A DNA stretch of 64,000 nt from NCBI RefSeq assembly GCF_036370855.1, contig NC_088117.1, positions 8,928,001 through 8,992,000 of the forward strand, written 5' to 3'. Shown here one piece after another: positions 1 through 35,181 of this stretch (position 1 is the stretch's first letter; the number at the start of each line of letters is the position of its first letter). Under the pieces are notes generated by a model. That model was not told the DNA's origin. It saw only the letters and a list, made by a program, of their open reading frames with translations, and ran no database searches. The translations under genes were made by a program, and so were the position numbers. Origin of the DNA: Dromaius novaehollandiae. Taxonomy: Eukaryota; Chordata; Aves; Casuariiformes; Dromaiidae.

Positions 1-3000
1 AGCATTGTGACAGGGAATTCTCCGCCTCGTTTAAATTGGTTACATATAAAATTGTTTTGAATAGATTTCTTGTTTTTCATCGTAACTACGAAGACCTAAG
101 TAGAGAGTACTGGCTGTACATAGACAGGACATAAGTAATACATGTCTGAGATTGGTGTTCATCTGAGCTGTAGCTAAAGACCTGTCTTACTTTTGAGTAG
201 TTTTAGAATGGCAGTATTGAGTGTTTTCCCTAATTTATAGAGCACCATCTAGCTTTATATCTTGGAGGATTTTATAGTCTTATTTTACAACTGACTTCAT
301 AAAAATGTGCTAACTAAAAATGCTACCCAAATGAACCTGTGCCTGCCAGCCAGATTCAGCACTAAAACAAAGACCATTCACCCAGCAAAATTAATTCATC
401 AGTTTTTGCAGCTTCAGACTTTTTGTCTCTTTTGCCACCGCAGCACACTCTTCGGGTTGTTAAGCAGTAATAATTTTTCAGTTGTTATCAGTTGTTTGGT
501 GGCTTGTGGTTAGGTGTACTGGTGGTCCCAGTCTAGTTATTTGCATATACTGAAATCAAAGCTGGCCTTTTCATAGTGTTGTCAGAGAAGCTGTGGTTCA
601 AGTGATCTTGGGGACCTTTCTGTCTGATCTGATAGACAGCCTTGCAAATGTGGGTCGAAGCACTGTTGTATGTATGGGACAACGTGCGGAGGTTTGCAGA
701 ATTGCCCATATTTTGTACCTGCTTTGCCCTCTATTTGATACTCCTTACAAAATATTGTACTTTTTACCAGGTGCTGCAGTAAGAATATGGATAATTGCCA
801 TTGTAATAAAATGTCAGGCTTGTGTCCTACTGGAAGGAAATTCCCTTGTAAAGGGAAACAACTAAGGCTACTCACTATTTACAGATGATATCCCTGGGAT
901 TTCGTCCATTCCTTTTAAACAATAGACAGAGTTCTTCAGAAGAATTAAAGTCCTCTTATATTTTGAGACCCAGAAATAGAGAAATGTGAAATTCGTTTCT
1001 TTCACATACATAAATCACATTATTGAAATAGTTTGAGAAGCTTTAGAAGTACAGAAAGAAAGTCATAGCTGATAAACTTGATCACCAGCTTTCAGATCTT
1101 TACAGTAGCATTTTACTTTGTGCCCATATTCCTTGATGCTCCAGATAAAAGGAATAAGGCTGATTTAGTGCTTCTTTATAATGACTTAATTTCTTACTAA
1201 ATAATAATAAAGAACAACCAACTGCATGCAGTGAAGCCTCATCTTTGTAGTGAGGTTCTAGTCAATCTCCAGAGGGTAACATGAAGGATCTGCAGCCAGC
1301 CATGTGTAAGATGGTCTTGCACTGGCTGTGTGATATTTAGAGGAACCCTGTGGTTTCCATTAAATCAGCTTCATCTGTGGGAGCTCTTGTGGAAGTGGTA
1401 CTGCTGGCTCACACACTGGTGTGATCTTCAAGTCATTACCTCTTTGTTAGTTTTGTGTGTTTTTTAAAGCTGTGCCACCAAGGCTAACTAGCTTGTAATT
1501 GAAACCATCCTCAGAATGAGTCTGCCAGCCAGCAAGCCCCCTCCTTGATAGACTGAGACCACAGCTTCCCTGCTAATCTTCAGGGTGCTGGGTGTGATTC
1601 CACGGTAGACCAAAGTTTGTATGGTAGGCATCAGTGAGAGTGACATTGTCGTCACTAGTGTCAGACTGGTGCTAGACAACAATAACTCGTGTTAGACTTG
1701 TGTAATCAGGGGAGAAGGCTCCCACTCTATCATGAATTTCAAATAACTTCTGTTTTTCTTTCTTTCTTTGTCTGGGGTTCACATGAACTTGAGCTTTACA
1801 GCAGCTCCTTCCCAGTATGGACTCTCTCCAGTGCTAATCTGAAATTTTCCTTGTTTGCTGTTATGCTTTTGCTCTGGGCAGAGGGCAAATCCAGGCCATG
1901 CCGCATAGATCTCATTGCTGTAGGGAAGGAAGGAAGGACATGTGAATACTGTAAAGCTGTTTAAGGCACAAGCCCTATCCAAAACCCATTGGCTATGCAA
2001 AATTATTGTTGCATGCGTATGTCCCCTTTCTCTGGAATATAGTAGGAAATTTCTGTCAGCTGGCCCCTAGCTAATCAAATAGTAAATGAGGTTTGGGAGG
2101 TCTTGTGGTTTATCAGAAATAGGACTTTTGATGCCCAGATTCAGATATTGCCTGGGGTTTGCAGCCTCAGCTCTTTATGTAATACAGAGATTGTTTCTCT
2201 GCATTAGAGAATGGTAGGTCTGCATCCGGATGGAAATGGCTTACCAGGTTACAAGAAAGCCAGCCTTTGCCACAAAGAGAATGCAATCTGTTGAATTTGT
2301 TACACTTCTGAAGGCTTCTGGCACTGACCATTTAAGCTGGTGAATCTTGTGGGCCACTGGCTTGAGGAGATGCTCTAGCTGGATGGCAGTTCCCAAGTTA
2401 TGGTAATTGGTGTGTTAATGGCACACTGGATGCAGGGTGCTTCACCCCAGAAGTAGCTGCCCTTCTGCAGTAACTGTCTGTGGGCTCAGATGTATGATTT
2501 ATTTCATGGTAGAAATTCCCAAACCCATATTGTAAAATACATGTTAATCTTATCACAATTCTTGTCATGAAGGCATTAATATTTACACTACACTTCAAAG
2601 ACATGAAGCAGAACCCCCCCACACCCACCCCCCCAGCGCTTTGTCTCCTTGCTCAGCACTTCTGAGAATTGCATGTATTTGCCTGGGCTCTGGAACATAA
2701 AGGAAGCTTCTTACACTTGTTATACACTAGGCATAAAATTGTAATCCCCTTACCTGCTGAATTTTTTTCATTCAGTTCCCTGTAAAATAGAAAGGGTTGC
2801 CTTTCTTCAGAGGCATGGGAATGTATGAAGAAGACTCGATCATTTAAGTCCAGAGCTTTAAACACATTTGCAAACTTCCTTTGTTAAATGAGGCCGATTC
2901 GTTTAAGAGGTTTATTCCCTAATCAGATTTGTTCATTTGGAGTTGTATGGAGAATCTTTTAATAGCAGTGTTTTTTCTTTTCTGCAAGCTGTGGGGGTTT

Positions 3001-3092
3001 GTTTGTTGTGTGTATGCGTGTTTTGTTAGAGGTGAGAAAATCCACTTTTAGGCTAGTCATTCATGTAATGTTTTGTTTTTTTTCTTTTTAAG
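1..3092 (+). other. NUP214: NUP214 intron, upstream of exon A
   Basis: I found no exon that continues the NUP214 frame here. The sequence is AT-rich with scattered short open frames that lack flanking splice sites and have no protein-like composition. It is best read as the intron before exon A, with its 5' end outside the window. Confidence 0.6.
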
Positions 3093-23749
<20,657 letters not shown>

Positions 23750-23843
23750 GAGCATACTGAACTTTCTCCTGCAGAACTTATGTTCTTGTGTCACCTTCGT
23801 GATCAATATCCAAACAGCTTTTCTTTTAAATACAAACTCTGAC

Positions 23844-23880
23844 TTCCTTTTTTTTAAAAAAAAAAAAAAAAGAAAGAAAA
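23844..23880. repeat. T/A homopolymer tract in the NUP214 3' UTR
   Basis: A T run passes directly into an A-rich run with AAAG interruptions, about 100 nt after the NUP214 stop. It is self-complementary, so it could form a hairpin in the transcript. Confidence 0.75.
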
Positions 23881-23921
23881 AGATGATGCTTATTTTTATG
23901 CAACACTTATTCTTGCTCTAT

Positions 23922-23927
23922 ATTAAA
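23922..23927 (+). promoter_or_regulatory. NUP214: Candidate NUP214 poly(A) signal (ATTAAA)
   Basis: ATTAAA lies 173 nt after the stop, in an AT-rich stretch followed by a T/G-rich tract (about 23,942-23,965). No AATAAA lies closer; the next good one on this strand is at 26,203-26,208. The spacing is plausible for a short 3' UTR, but 3' end data would be needed to decide. Confidence 0.35.
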
Positions 23928-26900
23928 ATATTTTATCTGCCTTGATATTTGTATTGGAAGGATTTATCTCCCTGGATCTAGAAGAAATACATATATGCTG
24001 TGGTTATCATCCCCATACTGGATGTAGCTTCCTGTTATCATTAATGCTTCTTACCTATTGCCCAGACAAGGGAGTAGCCCAAGTTGTTTCCCAATATAAA
24101 CCAGCACATTTTTCATTGAAGAGAATGACTGATTATCCCAGACTCTTAAGAGACTGAAGTTTGCCCTGCTAATTTTGAGTATGGGATGGGGCACATGCTT
24201 ATCTTACTGAAGTGCTAAAGCTGAGTCATGTGTGAGCCAGAGGCTTAGTGGAGAAACAGGAAACTATCTGATAAGAACAGGCAGTGTGCAGAACATGTTC
24301 CCATGGCAGTAACATTCAGCAAAGAGGTGGGAAGTAAAAGCTTTCCTATTTATACCTTTCTGTAAGTTTTATGGAACTGAAAAATTGGAGCTCAGGTTAT
24401 AGGGAAAATTTTTGGCCCTTGAATTAAGTGTGACCTCCATCCAGAGGCATTAATGATTTTGCAGCCTATGGCTTTGGCTGTTGGAGTCTGTCAGCTATGT
24501 TTTTTTTCCTAACGTATATGAGATTGTACTTTTTACCTGTAGCTCTTAGCTTCAGTCAATAACTTTTGTGAAATTCTCGTATGTTTATACTTGAACGTAC
24601 TGAGCAAATGTTTTAAAGAATTCCCTGAAGGCATTGTGGACAAACACTTTTTCTATTTGATGCATCTGACCTCCACGAAACCTCTAAATGATGTAATGGA
24701 TTTTTCTTGCACTGTAAAAAATGCATTTGAAATGACAGCTTAGGTATTAGTTGAGTACATGCTGATTGTGTGGTTTTAGCTTTTGGGTCCTAATAGGGTA
24801 TTTTGGGGTACTGCTACTTTTTCTATTTTTAGCAGAAATTTTCTGACATTTTGAATAATATACAACACAATGACATATTTTGGAGTATGGTTGGCAAGCA
24901 GGCATGTAATCGCTTTTTGGAGCTGTAAATAGTTGACAATTGTTTTGTAATGCTGGACGGTGAAAACAACTAAATACTTGCATCTGTCAACATTTCCTGA
25001 AGAAATAACTCTTTTTTTGAAGTTGACCTAAAACGTTAGCATTTGACCTAACTCCTGTCCTAGTTGTGAAAAGTGTCATTCATATCTCTGCAATTGGGAA
25101 TGTCGTTAGGTCAGCTTCCTTTAGAAAGGAAGACCACTGAAATGCAGAGAATATCATGTACAAGGAGGACTTATTTTTAGATGCAGAGAGGCTTTGCGAG
25201 GCAATAGGCTCTGAGGCTTTTACATATTAACATTTCTGAACCTTGGTGTGCAGGATGTTGTTTTAGAGTACTGTTGGGAGGGTGTTGTTGGTTGTTTTTG
25301 TTTTTAAACCTCCCTTCTAGTGGAAGAAACACCATGTTCACAGCTGAGCGAGCACCAGGGTTCTTGGGATTATCGCACTAGAATTGAGAGGAAAACTTTT
25401 CTGAAATTTGCTAGTGGGGAGATGGGAGAAAAAGCAAAGAGAGGTTGAACTGTGCTGTTCCAGTATGTTCTCCTTGGATATACAAAATTTCTCAAGGCCT
25501 AGAGGTGATACTGCTGTTCTTCTGTTTTCCTTCCTCTTTATAAATAGCGGCTGGCCCAAACCATTGACCTTAAATTCTTTGCGTTAATCTCCCATCGCTG
25601 TGGCATGCGACACCTCCTAGCAAGGCTGTATCAGCTGTGCTCCCCCAGATAGCTAATAAACCACTTGCTATGGAGAAGATTGGCTTGGTAAGAATGTAAT
25701 GTTGGCATGCTGAGCCATTTAAAGTTTCTTTTTTGGAATGATGGGAGCAGTTGGGGGTTGTCCCCGCTGTGTGGCTTGTACCTGTTTAACTCGTTTTCTT
25801 CTGCAACAAAGGGACCATAAGAATTACTCCAGACCCTGATCAAACACGCAAGGTTTTTCTTGTAAGATTTCCAAATTTACAGCTGAAATACCCCAATGAC
25901 CTGAACTATTTGCCCTTGAGAAATGGGTGCTGCTTCTGGTTTCCATAGTAGCTGCAGGAGATGCTGAGCAGTGTAGAGCAGCTGATCGTGACCATAAGCC
26001 TACAGAAATATGCATAAAGCGTAGCAAAGTCAACTTTGAAAAATCTGCATTTTTATTAGATGACTCAAGGACTTGGCAAGTGTGTGCGAAGCTGGGTTGG
26101 TGGTTGCCAGAAGCTGTTATGATCTGTCATCTGTGTTAGGTGGCCTGTCTGGGAGCGGATGGCCTCTGTCCAGTCCTTGGTGGACAGATGTCCACGAAAG
26201 AGAATAAAGCTCTAACCCAGTGAGGGCCCATCCTGGCAGACCTAGTAACAAAGCCAAGGATTTGCTGGGCTTGGAGCCTTCGTTTCACTATCGCCTGTGC
26301 TGGTTAATCCTCAAATAACTAACAGCAACCGTTCAGGACTACTTTGAAAGAGCTCATCGTTTTGGCTGTGCAATTGTGATTGTTTCTCTCCCCTCCCTTT
26401 TTTCCTTCTGCATTTTAGTAAGAGAAGTCATCTTTCAAGGTTTTTATCAAAGGCTGATTTTTAATTATTTCTAATGAAATAACACTTTTCCTTTTGGGAC
26501 TATGTTCTGGGCCTCAAGGCAGCGGCAGGCCGAGCGTTGATCATCCTCAGATACGGCACGGCGCTAGCGATGGTGTGAAGACTTGGTGGGAAGGGAGGGC
26601 ACTGCCTCATGCTGCAGAGAGTCTCCCCGAGCCCAGGGTGAAGGAGGCTTTGCGTGGAGCCCCCTTCCCGGGGCACCTAGGAGGCCTCGCAGAGCTTAAG
26701 CGAAACCAGAGATGCTGGTCCTGCTTGGGCGCCCGTGGTGTGTTCGCGCGTGCAGTAAGACTTGGGGGTGAAGGGGATCCCCAGGAGAGGCTGCAGAGGG
26801 TGGAATCGCGTTGCTGAGCATCTGAGGGACCGTCACTCCAGCCACCTCCGAATTCCCGGGAGCAGGCAGGGAAGGCGGGTGAAGGCCAAGGCGGATGCTC

Positions 26901-29900
26901 ACGCTGCCTCTCCTCCCACCTCCTCGATGAGCACCATGCCTATGACGGGGAGTGGAGCCTCCGCTGGCGCTCGTCTTTGCCGGTCTCGCACCTGGCCGTC
27001 TTGGCTTGGCCTGTCAGCCTGCGTACGTGTCCCTGCTGCACAGCCCCGGGGGCTGAAGTGACATTTTATTTATCCCTTCTTAGTTTTCATGTGTCCTGCC
27101 CTTGTGCATTGCTTTCAGCGCTGCACACAAGGAAAAATAATCCTGCATGAGGCTTTGGCACGAGGGTGTTTGGTGGTGCCGAGGGAGTTCTAGTTCCTAG
27201 ATAAATGTCACGCCAAGCCGCAGGGGCTGGGGCGAGGGAAGAGCAGCTCGGCAGGGCGAGCAGAACCCCTTCCTCTCCCCTTCTGGCAGCAGGAGTGAAA
27301 CCTGGCCCCAGGGGATGCAGATCTTCAACTGTCACACGTGCCTGCGGTATTGCGGAATAAGGAGGTATCTGGCAGGTCGTGCTCCCAAGCCTCATTGCCG
27401 CGTTGTCACCCGCTCTGTGCGCTCCTGTCCCACCCTGGTGCCAAGGGAGTGGTTTACAACATCCTCCGCTCTTGTGCAAAACCGCAGGTCCCTGCGCGGA
27501 AGAGTTTCCCCCAGCCAGCTCCAGGGCGATTTAAGGTACCTCGGTGAGGCCCTGGGGTCTTGCTGCTGTGGAGAAGAGATGACTCTTCCCCACCAAGGGG
27601 TGAGCGTGGACCCGGCTGCATGCTTTCCCACGCAGGTGTGCCCGTGCGGATTCGGCTCTGCTCTTGGAGCTCCCGGATGGGCCCCCAGTTACAGCCAGTG
27701 CGTTTCCCATCTTGACGCCATCCACACCTTGCTTCTCTGAAGCTTCCTGCAGGCCACCGCGCTCCTTCTCTTTTCACTGCAGATACGTCTCTAACTCCCG
27801 CCGCAGAGCTTGGACTTCCGCGTGCATGCTTGGATCGCAGATGGCCATAATTCACGCTGCTGGTGTCTGCATCTGAACTTGCACTGTTCCCCAAAAATGA
27901 GGTAAAAATGAAGTTGCTCATTGCCAGGGAGCTCATTGCTCAAATAGTACGACACGGCTGCCGATCAGCCCTGTTGCTGCGTTACGGTTATTGGGAGCAC
28001 GCGGCCACGGGCCGTGCTCTGGCCGCAGGCTGCAATCCTGCCTAATCATAGCATCCTATCGCAGCTCCGACTATGACAGGTCTCGCCTCTTAAACGCCTC
28101 TCTTCGGGGGGAGGAGGATGCTGGAGTCGCTCAGAGTTCAGCGGTTGTTAAAGAATCGGGGTATTAAGGAAGGTGCTACCTTTGTGCATTTCTACTTTGC
28201 AGGTGCTAGGAGTTTCAACACTTCAAATATGCTGTATTCAAACGGATTTTAAAATGCCTTCTAAGTCAAAGGTGAAATAAGCCCTTAATGTATTTTGAGG
28301 GGGAAATGACGAGGAGTGGGACAATTATAAAATTGTTGTAGATTCAGACCTGACTCTGCAGTGATGCTGTCTGTGTTTGGACTTATTGCCTTGGAAATCT
28401 TGATGCAGATTGTCTGAAGAGCTCTGTTGTAATTACGAGCGTGAAACGCGTGACACAGGATGTGTTTTTAGTGGAGGCTTCAAGACTCTTCAATCTGTGT
28501 CAGTGCATCACGAAAACACATTTTGCTTTAAAACTTGAAAATGTGAAGGAATAAAACCAGTGTGTGCAGCTGCTCCATGTGAGCAGCCCACCAAGGTGGA
28601 AGACAGAAGAAATAGGAAACAAAAACTGATCTGTATCAGCAGAGGGAAGTCCCCTGCGAAAAATTTTGAGCAGGAACAGTCGAGGTAAGCAGGGTATTTC
28701 TGCAAGTGAAGGCAGCATTTGTCAGCCTGCTTAATGATGGGACCTTTGCGTCAGTCTGCTTAAAACTGGGGGTAGAAAATCGTGAACCGACGTGACAATA
28801 TCTAGAAAGGTGAAGTTAGATTTGTAACCTTAGCATTCACCAAATAAACTGGAACAAAGGACTTACTTTATTGTTAACTGAAGCTCCGCAGCTGGGCCCT
28901 GACGTGACCCAGCCTCTGCTGGGTTCAGCAGCTGATGTCCTCCCCACCTTCCTTCTCATCCTTCGCAGGAGGTATTTGAATGTCTCTGTGCAGACGATAA
29001 GTGACCAGGCGCTTTGGCTTTTCCAGGGTGTCACCCAAAACAGCTGTGAGCTGCCTGGTATCCTCCCTCCCTCCTGCCCTCCCTCCAAAACTAGGACATC
29101 TAAATTTAACCTGCTATCAACAGATGAGGCTGGAGAGTTTCCACTGTGGAAATGAATCCCACTTTGAACCTGTCTGCTCTTCTGTGCGGGCTCCATCAAT
29201 GCAAATTCCTTTCTTGGAGCCATGACCTCCGGACGCTTCGTTTCTCTGCCTTCCCCTGCAACACTTGGGTTTGTTGTACTGCGGTGTGCTTGTGGAGTTC
29301 CCCAAACGGCGTGTGTAGCTATCCACGTTTTACGCGTGCACACAACTAACCTTTCTGGGTGATAATACCAGGTTTGCCTGCTCCCTTGTAGGAGCACTCA
29401 GAAGGCTCCTGAGCTACAAATGGTTGGCCAAAACCTTCAAGGGGTTTTAACTGGCTCTTAACAGACCGTCTTGTTCGCTGCAGACAGGACCCAGGGAGAT
29501 GCAGCAAAAGGGAGACATCGGCTTGAGGTGCTGCTTTTCGGGGGGTGCCGTACAGCACCGCTGCCGGTGAGCGTGCAGCCCCCTGCGAGGTCCTGGGTGA
29601 TCAGGGGGGCAGGGGCAGGGGAGCCCCTCCGCGGGGAGGGGGCAGTTGCAGACTGTGCAGGGGGCTGCGTCCCGGGCGTGCTGGGCGGGAGCCAATGCAG
29701 CAGCGTGGTCTTGCATGAGAGAGTCTTTCCTCTGCTGCTTTTCAGAGAAGTCCTGATGCCTCTGTACGGGCTGGATCAGGGAGCAGCAAAACAGCAGAAG
29801 TTCTGAGAGAACAGGGGAGAAAGACAGAGAAACATATGTCTTCCTCGCAGGCAGAGCTGGTGGGAAGGGAGCCCGCAGCGTGACTGGCATGTGTCAGGAG

Positions 29901-32900
29901 GAGCGGTACTGCAAAGCTGGAAGGTGCCGGAGTCGGGCTCCCCTGGTTAGTGGGTTAGTCCACGAGCTGGATGAGGCCAGTCATCCAGGCCCCCTCCTTC
30001 TCTCCGAAAATAACTTCAGTGTTTAGCTTCTTCACTGGAAAGCAAACGAAACCTAAATGTGAAAAGTGTTTGGAGGGAGAAATCAAGAAATAAATGCAAT
30101 GTGGTGTTTGAAAACTGGTCATATACTGCAGCAGTCCTTAAGCTGTCTTTCTGCTGTCTGCTAGGGTCGGAAAGGCCAGGGCTGCTCTCTGTTTCCTGGG
30201 GTCCCGGAGGCTGGGTGAAAAGTTGCCTCTCTCCAGCTGCAGTATTTACAGCTACCATTTGGCCAGGCTTTTGCTAAATAAGCGAAGAGCATCAGGAAAC
30301 CAAACCGTGCGGAAGTTCGGCTGCTCTGCGCCCTGGTAGCTGCTCCAACCTAGATTAGCTTTGTCATTCTATCACAAGATACACAGCAGCCTGATAATGA
30401 AAAATGCAAGATGCTGACTGATATTTTTAACCAGAAACCTTGACACTATATCTGATGCAGCGCAAGAGCTGAAACAGAGGGGAAAATGCACTCGCTGTAA
30501 AGAGGGTGTTCAGCACAGTCTGGAAATACAAGCACGAATGTGGTGGAACTGTTTGTTTAGAAACAGCCACCACCTAAACAACTCCAGGCAGATCTGTTTG
30601 AAAATTCCACTTTATTTTCTGTCTGTTATAAAAGCAGGGTTTTGTTTTTACATCTGGGTAAGTGTCCAGACTTGGTTTTATTTTCACAGTATCTCTGCAA
30701 GACCAAGGATGATTCTTATTGCTGCGCCATGAACCAGGGCCAAATGCTAAAGAGAAACCACCGTTTCCAGGTTCAGGTAACCACCGTCTCACCCCTAAAT
30801 GCTACCGGGCTCTGCCTTGCTCTGCCGCGCTGGCCGAGCAGGTCTTCCCCTCCCTGCTGCTGTTTAAGGCCCTCGTTCGCGCTCTGCTGGGCTGCCCCTC
30901 TCTTGCCACGTTAGTCTCTGTGTCAAGGGTAGGGAAGCAGAAGCGAGAACCAGAGTCATCCGTGATGTTCAGCGCGTTGTACGCGCTCGCTGGGGTCTGC
31001 AAGTCCCTGCCGCCCGTCTGGCTGCGGGGAGAGAGGTTGCGGGTGGAGGGTCTTGGCCGTGGCTTATCACAGGCCCTGCTTGTTCCCACCCTGGGCACCG
31101 CGTGATTTTGACGGGGCGGCTCGGGCTAGACCCCGCAAGAGCACGTCGGCTTGCGTGGTGGCTCGGGGCTATAAGGAGCTGAGTATCGCTGACGGGCGAG
31201 GTGAGACGGCCGGGCCCACGGGACAGAGGCAGGAGCAATCTCATGTTGGTGCTCCGTCACCTCCCCAGCGCATCCTTCGTGCGTTCCCGTTCCTTACTTG
31301 GCTGCCAAAAGCTAACGGAGAAGCAGCTTTATTTACCTCTGCTGACTGCAGCCACGCAGCGCACGATGCCCTGGATCCCTAGACACTGAAGTCCCATCTG
31401 GGACCCTATCAATCCCCGTTCGAACTGTGTAGTTAATAACCAGCCACATAAACAGTGGTGTCTATAGCACTTGTCACTTCCAGCCACCGTTCCTTTTGTG
31501 TTCACTCAATCCGTCCTCGTCAGTTTTGTAATGAAGCAGCATTGGAAAAACATCACTTGTATTCACAAAGCGTGAAGTCTTAAATGAGGCAGCATCACTT
31601 TTCTATGCTGTCTCTGGTAAAGTGAAAGGAGATGGAGGGTATGTTTCGAACTAGGCACGGGATAAAGGCATCCTTTGGGAAGGGAAGGAGAAGTCCATGC
31701 AAAGATGACCCCAACATGAAATTTGAATTTCATATTTACTGCTCAGCTGGATCTAATCAGTGCAACAGGACGAATTAGCCAGGAGGTTAGTAACAAATTG
31801 CATGGATGCATCCAGTCCATCAGGCTGAGGGAACAGGGAGGAATCAGGTTTACTTAGTGCACTGGGAGACTAAGTCCAACACAAAGAGAAGTGGAGAAGG
31901 ACATAGGTGTTCCCTGAATGTGATTTTTGGTGACTGAGAAGAAATCTTTCCTTGGAATTCCTTCATGCAGCTAATTAAGACAACTGGGTCCGATTTCTCC
32001 AACCCAGGCTGACATCAGTGAGAACTGTAAGTACTCAGCACCAAAAGCAAAGTGAATACCAGACATGAGTACCCCTTCTACTCCCACCCGTGGGACCGCC
32101 CAGAAGAGCATCTGAGCAGTAGCCAAGATGTGTGCAAGTATTATCAGTTATTCACCTGCAGCTCTAATTTTGTCCTCTTTTGCATGTATTGCCTAGGAGA
32201 AAGCACAGGCAAGTCCCCAGGGGCTGTGCCAGTCGAGCTGTAATTAGGATTTGAATCCATGTGAGAAAATGGAGTTTAACAGAGAGAGTGACTGTGCAAG
32301 TCAAAGTCTCCCTAGCTTCATCCTTCATAGTCCCAAAGCCTAGAACTAGGCTACCTTTGGCTCGTGGATTTGGGTTTAATCCAGTCCGTTTGTTTGCAAG
32401 CTGCTTGTAACGCTGGGCTTCCTACCTCAGAGACCTGCCGCTGAGGAGGGAGCAGGCCGTGCCCTGCCTCCGCGGCTGAGCATCTCTGAAAAACGGCACG
32501 GAGGAGGGCCGTCTCCTGCAATAGGGGGGAAGACAGTTGCCGGGACCCAGTATCCCTGTTTGCTGGTTGGAGACTCTCGGGGAGGGGGGCCTATCTTCTG
32601 AGTGGGGTGTCTCCAGGCAGGGGGGTGATGGTGAACCTGTCGCCAAAGTGGGTGGCTGTGGAGAAGGGAGGAAGGAGAGTTTCTTGCTGGTAAGATCCTA
32701 CGTGGAAGAAGAAGGCGGCGATAGCAGCTAACTGGTGTCACTCAGAGGGGAGAGCCTTTTGAGCGGAGAGTGTGTGTGTGAGGGATTAACACTTGTTTAG
32801 ACCAGCTCAGCAGGGCCAGGCCTGTATGTAGCCTGCTGAGCTCCCTTCAGTCCTAACTCTTGAGGCCAGTTGTGAATAAGAGGAAGGGTTGTTATCTTAG

Positions 32901-34652
32901 GGGAAAGAGCTGCAGAGGAAAGGGGAAGCGATTTGCCTCAGGCCATGTGCCTAGAGCAAGCGAGCAGATCTCCTGTGCCCTGTCCTCCAGATGCCACTTC
33001 CACTCTACGACTTCCTCCGCCTGTAAACTGCGCCCCTCCCATTCAAACTGCCTTTCCGTACCTCCTTCCTTTGAAGAAATACATCTGCTTATCTCTGAAG
33101 CCATCTGGACAAGGTCCTTAACAAAACCTACAGGTTTCAGCTCCTGCTCCAAAGGTACCTTATTTACTGGAGCATCTTCACCCCACATTCAGGTGTTTTC
33201 CTACTTGCACCCTCTCATGCTTAATCCTTTGCAACATAGATACTTGTGCCATAAGCAGACAGGCACAGTATCACCTGTGGTCCTGCCTGTACCCCATTCC
33301 TGAAAGTCACGCAGATCACGAGGTCATTTGGAGAAAAATTCTCTATCAACCCCAACATGATCTATTATCATAGGAAGAAGAGAGTTTTTCATAGCTTTTT
33401 TAATAGTGTTTGCTAGGAATAGATGCCTGTTATTTTCAGACATAGCTGTTCCTGAATTATGGATATAGCTGGGTAGACTCAGTAGATAAGATCTGCCCTC
33501 GCTTACACCCATGCATCTCCAATGACTTCAGAAGGATCCTTTTTATATCCTGCTCTTCTTACAGCACCGTCATGGAGATTTCATGGGAATAAGGGGCAAC
33601 AGAGCTTCAGCCAACAACAGCCTCTGTCTGAGCCATTAGCTGTTAACACCATGAGAAAGAGAGACCATGGGCTAGCTGGGCAGCCAAACGTCTTCATTTC
33701 CTAGAGACAAACACAACGGAACATCTCCCCTCTTGATTTAGGTTGACTTGTAGGGCCGCAATTTTAGCTGCTGCCTTTGCCTGTGAGATTATCCCATATT
33801 ATAATGCTAACGGGAGACTGAGATCAAGTGTAAGCAGCACGAGCTCACTGACTATCCCTTGTGTGAAGCAGGGAGATGGCCTAGTAGCTCCCACTCAAAA
33901 GACATTCTGCGACAGGTTTGTTATTTGCATTGCTTTGAAACTGAGATTATTTCCACGCTTCCTTGTTCCATGTTTTAAAACCAGGAAGATTTTCTCTTTA
34001 TCACGCTTCTTCCAATTTCATGCCCTTTTCATCAGCCTGTGACACACTGACAATCTATTCCTTGTTCCAAAACTTCCCCCCAGAAATTCTGTAGAAAGGA
34101 CATTCTGCCTGGTGGTATTTTTGTTTGTTTCGAACATAGCTTTAAGGCAAAAGTTTGGCAATGCAAAGCAAAGTCTACATAAGGCCGCATGACTTGGATT
34201 TGCAACTCAGAACCTTTACAGCTTAAAAAAACTTCCTTATCTTAAATAGTCAACTTTTTGCTCCAGGAACTTGTTTTGTTCTCAACTAAAAAGAAAGAAA
34301 GACTCCTAAAATCCCAAATAAAATGTTCTTATTGTTCTGGGCAGTCTGGGCAAGCTAATGAGACTGAAGTTCAAACAGTAACTAAAGTAGGGAAGAAAAA
34401 AGCTATACGGAGAGACATTAATGTTAGTTAGTTTCTTCCCTTAGGAATCCAGTGATGAGACAGACCCCGGTCAAAGGTCTCCTCTTTAGCTTTAGCACAG
34501 TGAAATCCGTCCCAATGGGAGAAGGTAGAATGGTTGCATTTCTGTTGAATGAATAAAAAGTGCATTTTGATTTTGCTCAGATTATACATGTATATTCTAA
34601 TACCTAAATGTTTTGTTTTTCTCCCTTCTGGTGCCGGGACGCCAGGCTGTTG
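23928..34652. other. Tail-to-tail interval between NUP214 and FAM78A
   Basis: No conserved coding sequence was recognised. Part of it should be FAM78A 3' UTR (- strand, running to lower coordinates). Candidate - strand signals are ATTAAA at 33,404-33,399 and AATAAA at 31,333-31,328, and I cannot choose between them. GC-rich blocks at about 26.5-27.9 kb and 29.5-31.3 kb give many spurious open frames. A MIR-like element lies at about 32.9-33.0 kb. Confidence 0.6.
32900..33020 (-). mobile_element. MIR-like SINE remnant
   Basis: Read as the reverse complement of the SINE, the order fits: GGAAAGGGGAAGCGATTTGC, then GAGCAGATCTCCTGTGCC and GATGCCACTTCCACTCTA. Compare 'aagtgacttgcccaaggtca..gaccaggtctcctgac..tgctctatccacta'. 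This is the sauropsid-style MIR sequence seen in turtles, crocodilians and slowly evolving birds. Confidence 0.5.
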
Positions 34653-35181
34653 TTATCGGTGTTTCGGAGGTATCACCACAAGTGGTGGTCCATCCTTTGG
34701 CCTCCACATGAGTACCTGAGCATCATTGGCATTGGGTTTGACAAGGGCACTGGGTGGTATTGGCTCATTCTTGCTAAGGACCTGGGGCTGCTCTTGAGCA
34801 GAGGGCTCCCGCAGCTTGGCACGCTGCCCCAGGGGTCTGCCGGGATTTACCTCTATGCCCAGCCTCATGCGCCATTTGATAGTCTGCAAGGTCACCATTT
34901 CGTTGGTAGCCGTGTTGGTTGCAACCAGCCAGGTGGTGAAGCTTTGATCCCGGTGAATACTCGTGAGTTTTGCCACGTTGCTCTCGCTTACGGGCACCGC
35001 CCACGTGACGCTCGGGTAGAAGTTGTCGTTCATGCTGATGTTGAACTTGGATTCTTTCTTTGTGGGACCCACGATGGTGCAGGTTTCTGTTGTATTTCCA
35101 TACCAGGGATAGTTCACTCCGTCCGAATCACTTATGGCCTGGATTTTACCGTCCAGTAGATCCGGAAGCTCCCAACTTGAC
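34653..35181 (-). CDS. FAM78A: FAM78A coding exon 2
   Basis: 529 bp from the acceptor gatcatggcag|GTCAAG, whose pyrimidine tract is weak, to TAA at 34,655-34,653. It encodes SSWELPDLLDGKIQAISDSD and the conserved core of the family, ending PPKHR. The 3' UTR continues to lower coordinates. Confidence 0.93.

Noticed and set aside
27315-27740. 141-codon open frame and antisense partners in the NUP214-FAM78A interval
   Set aside because: GC-rich segment with no domain, no splice support and no match to a remembered protein. Overlapping frames on both strands are equally open.
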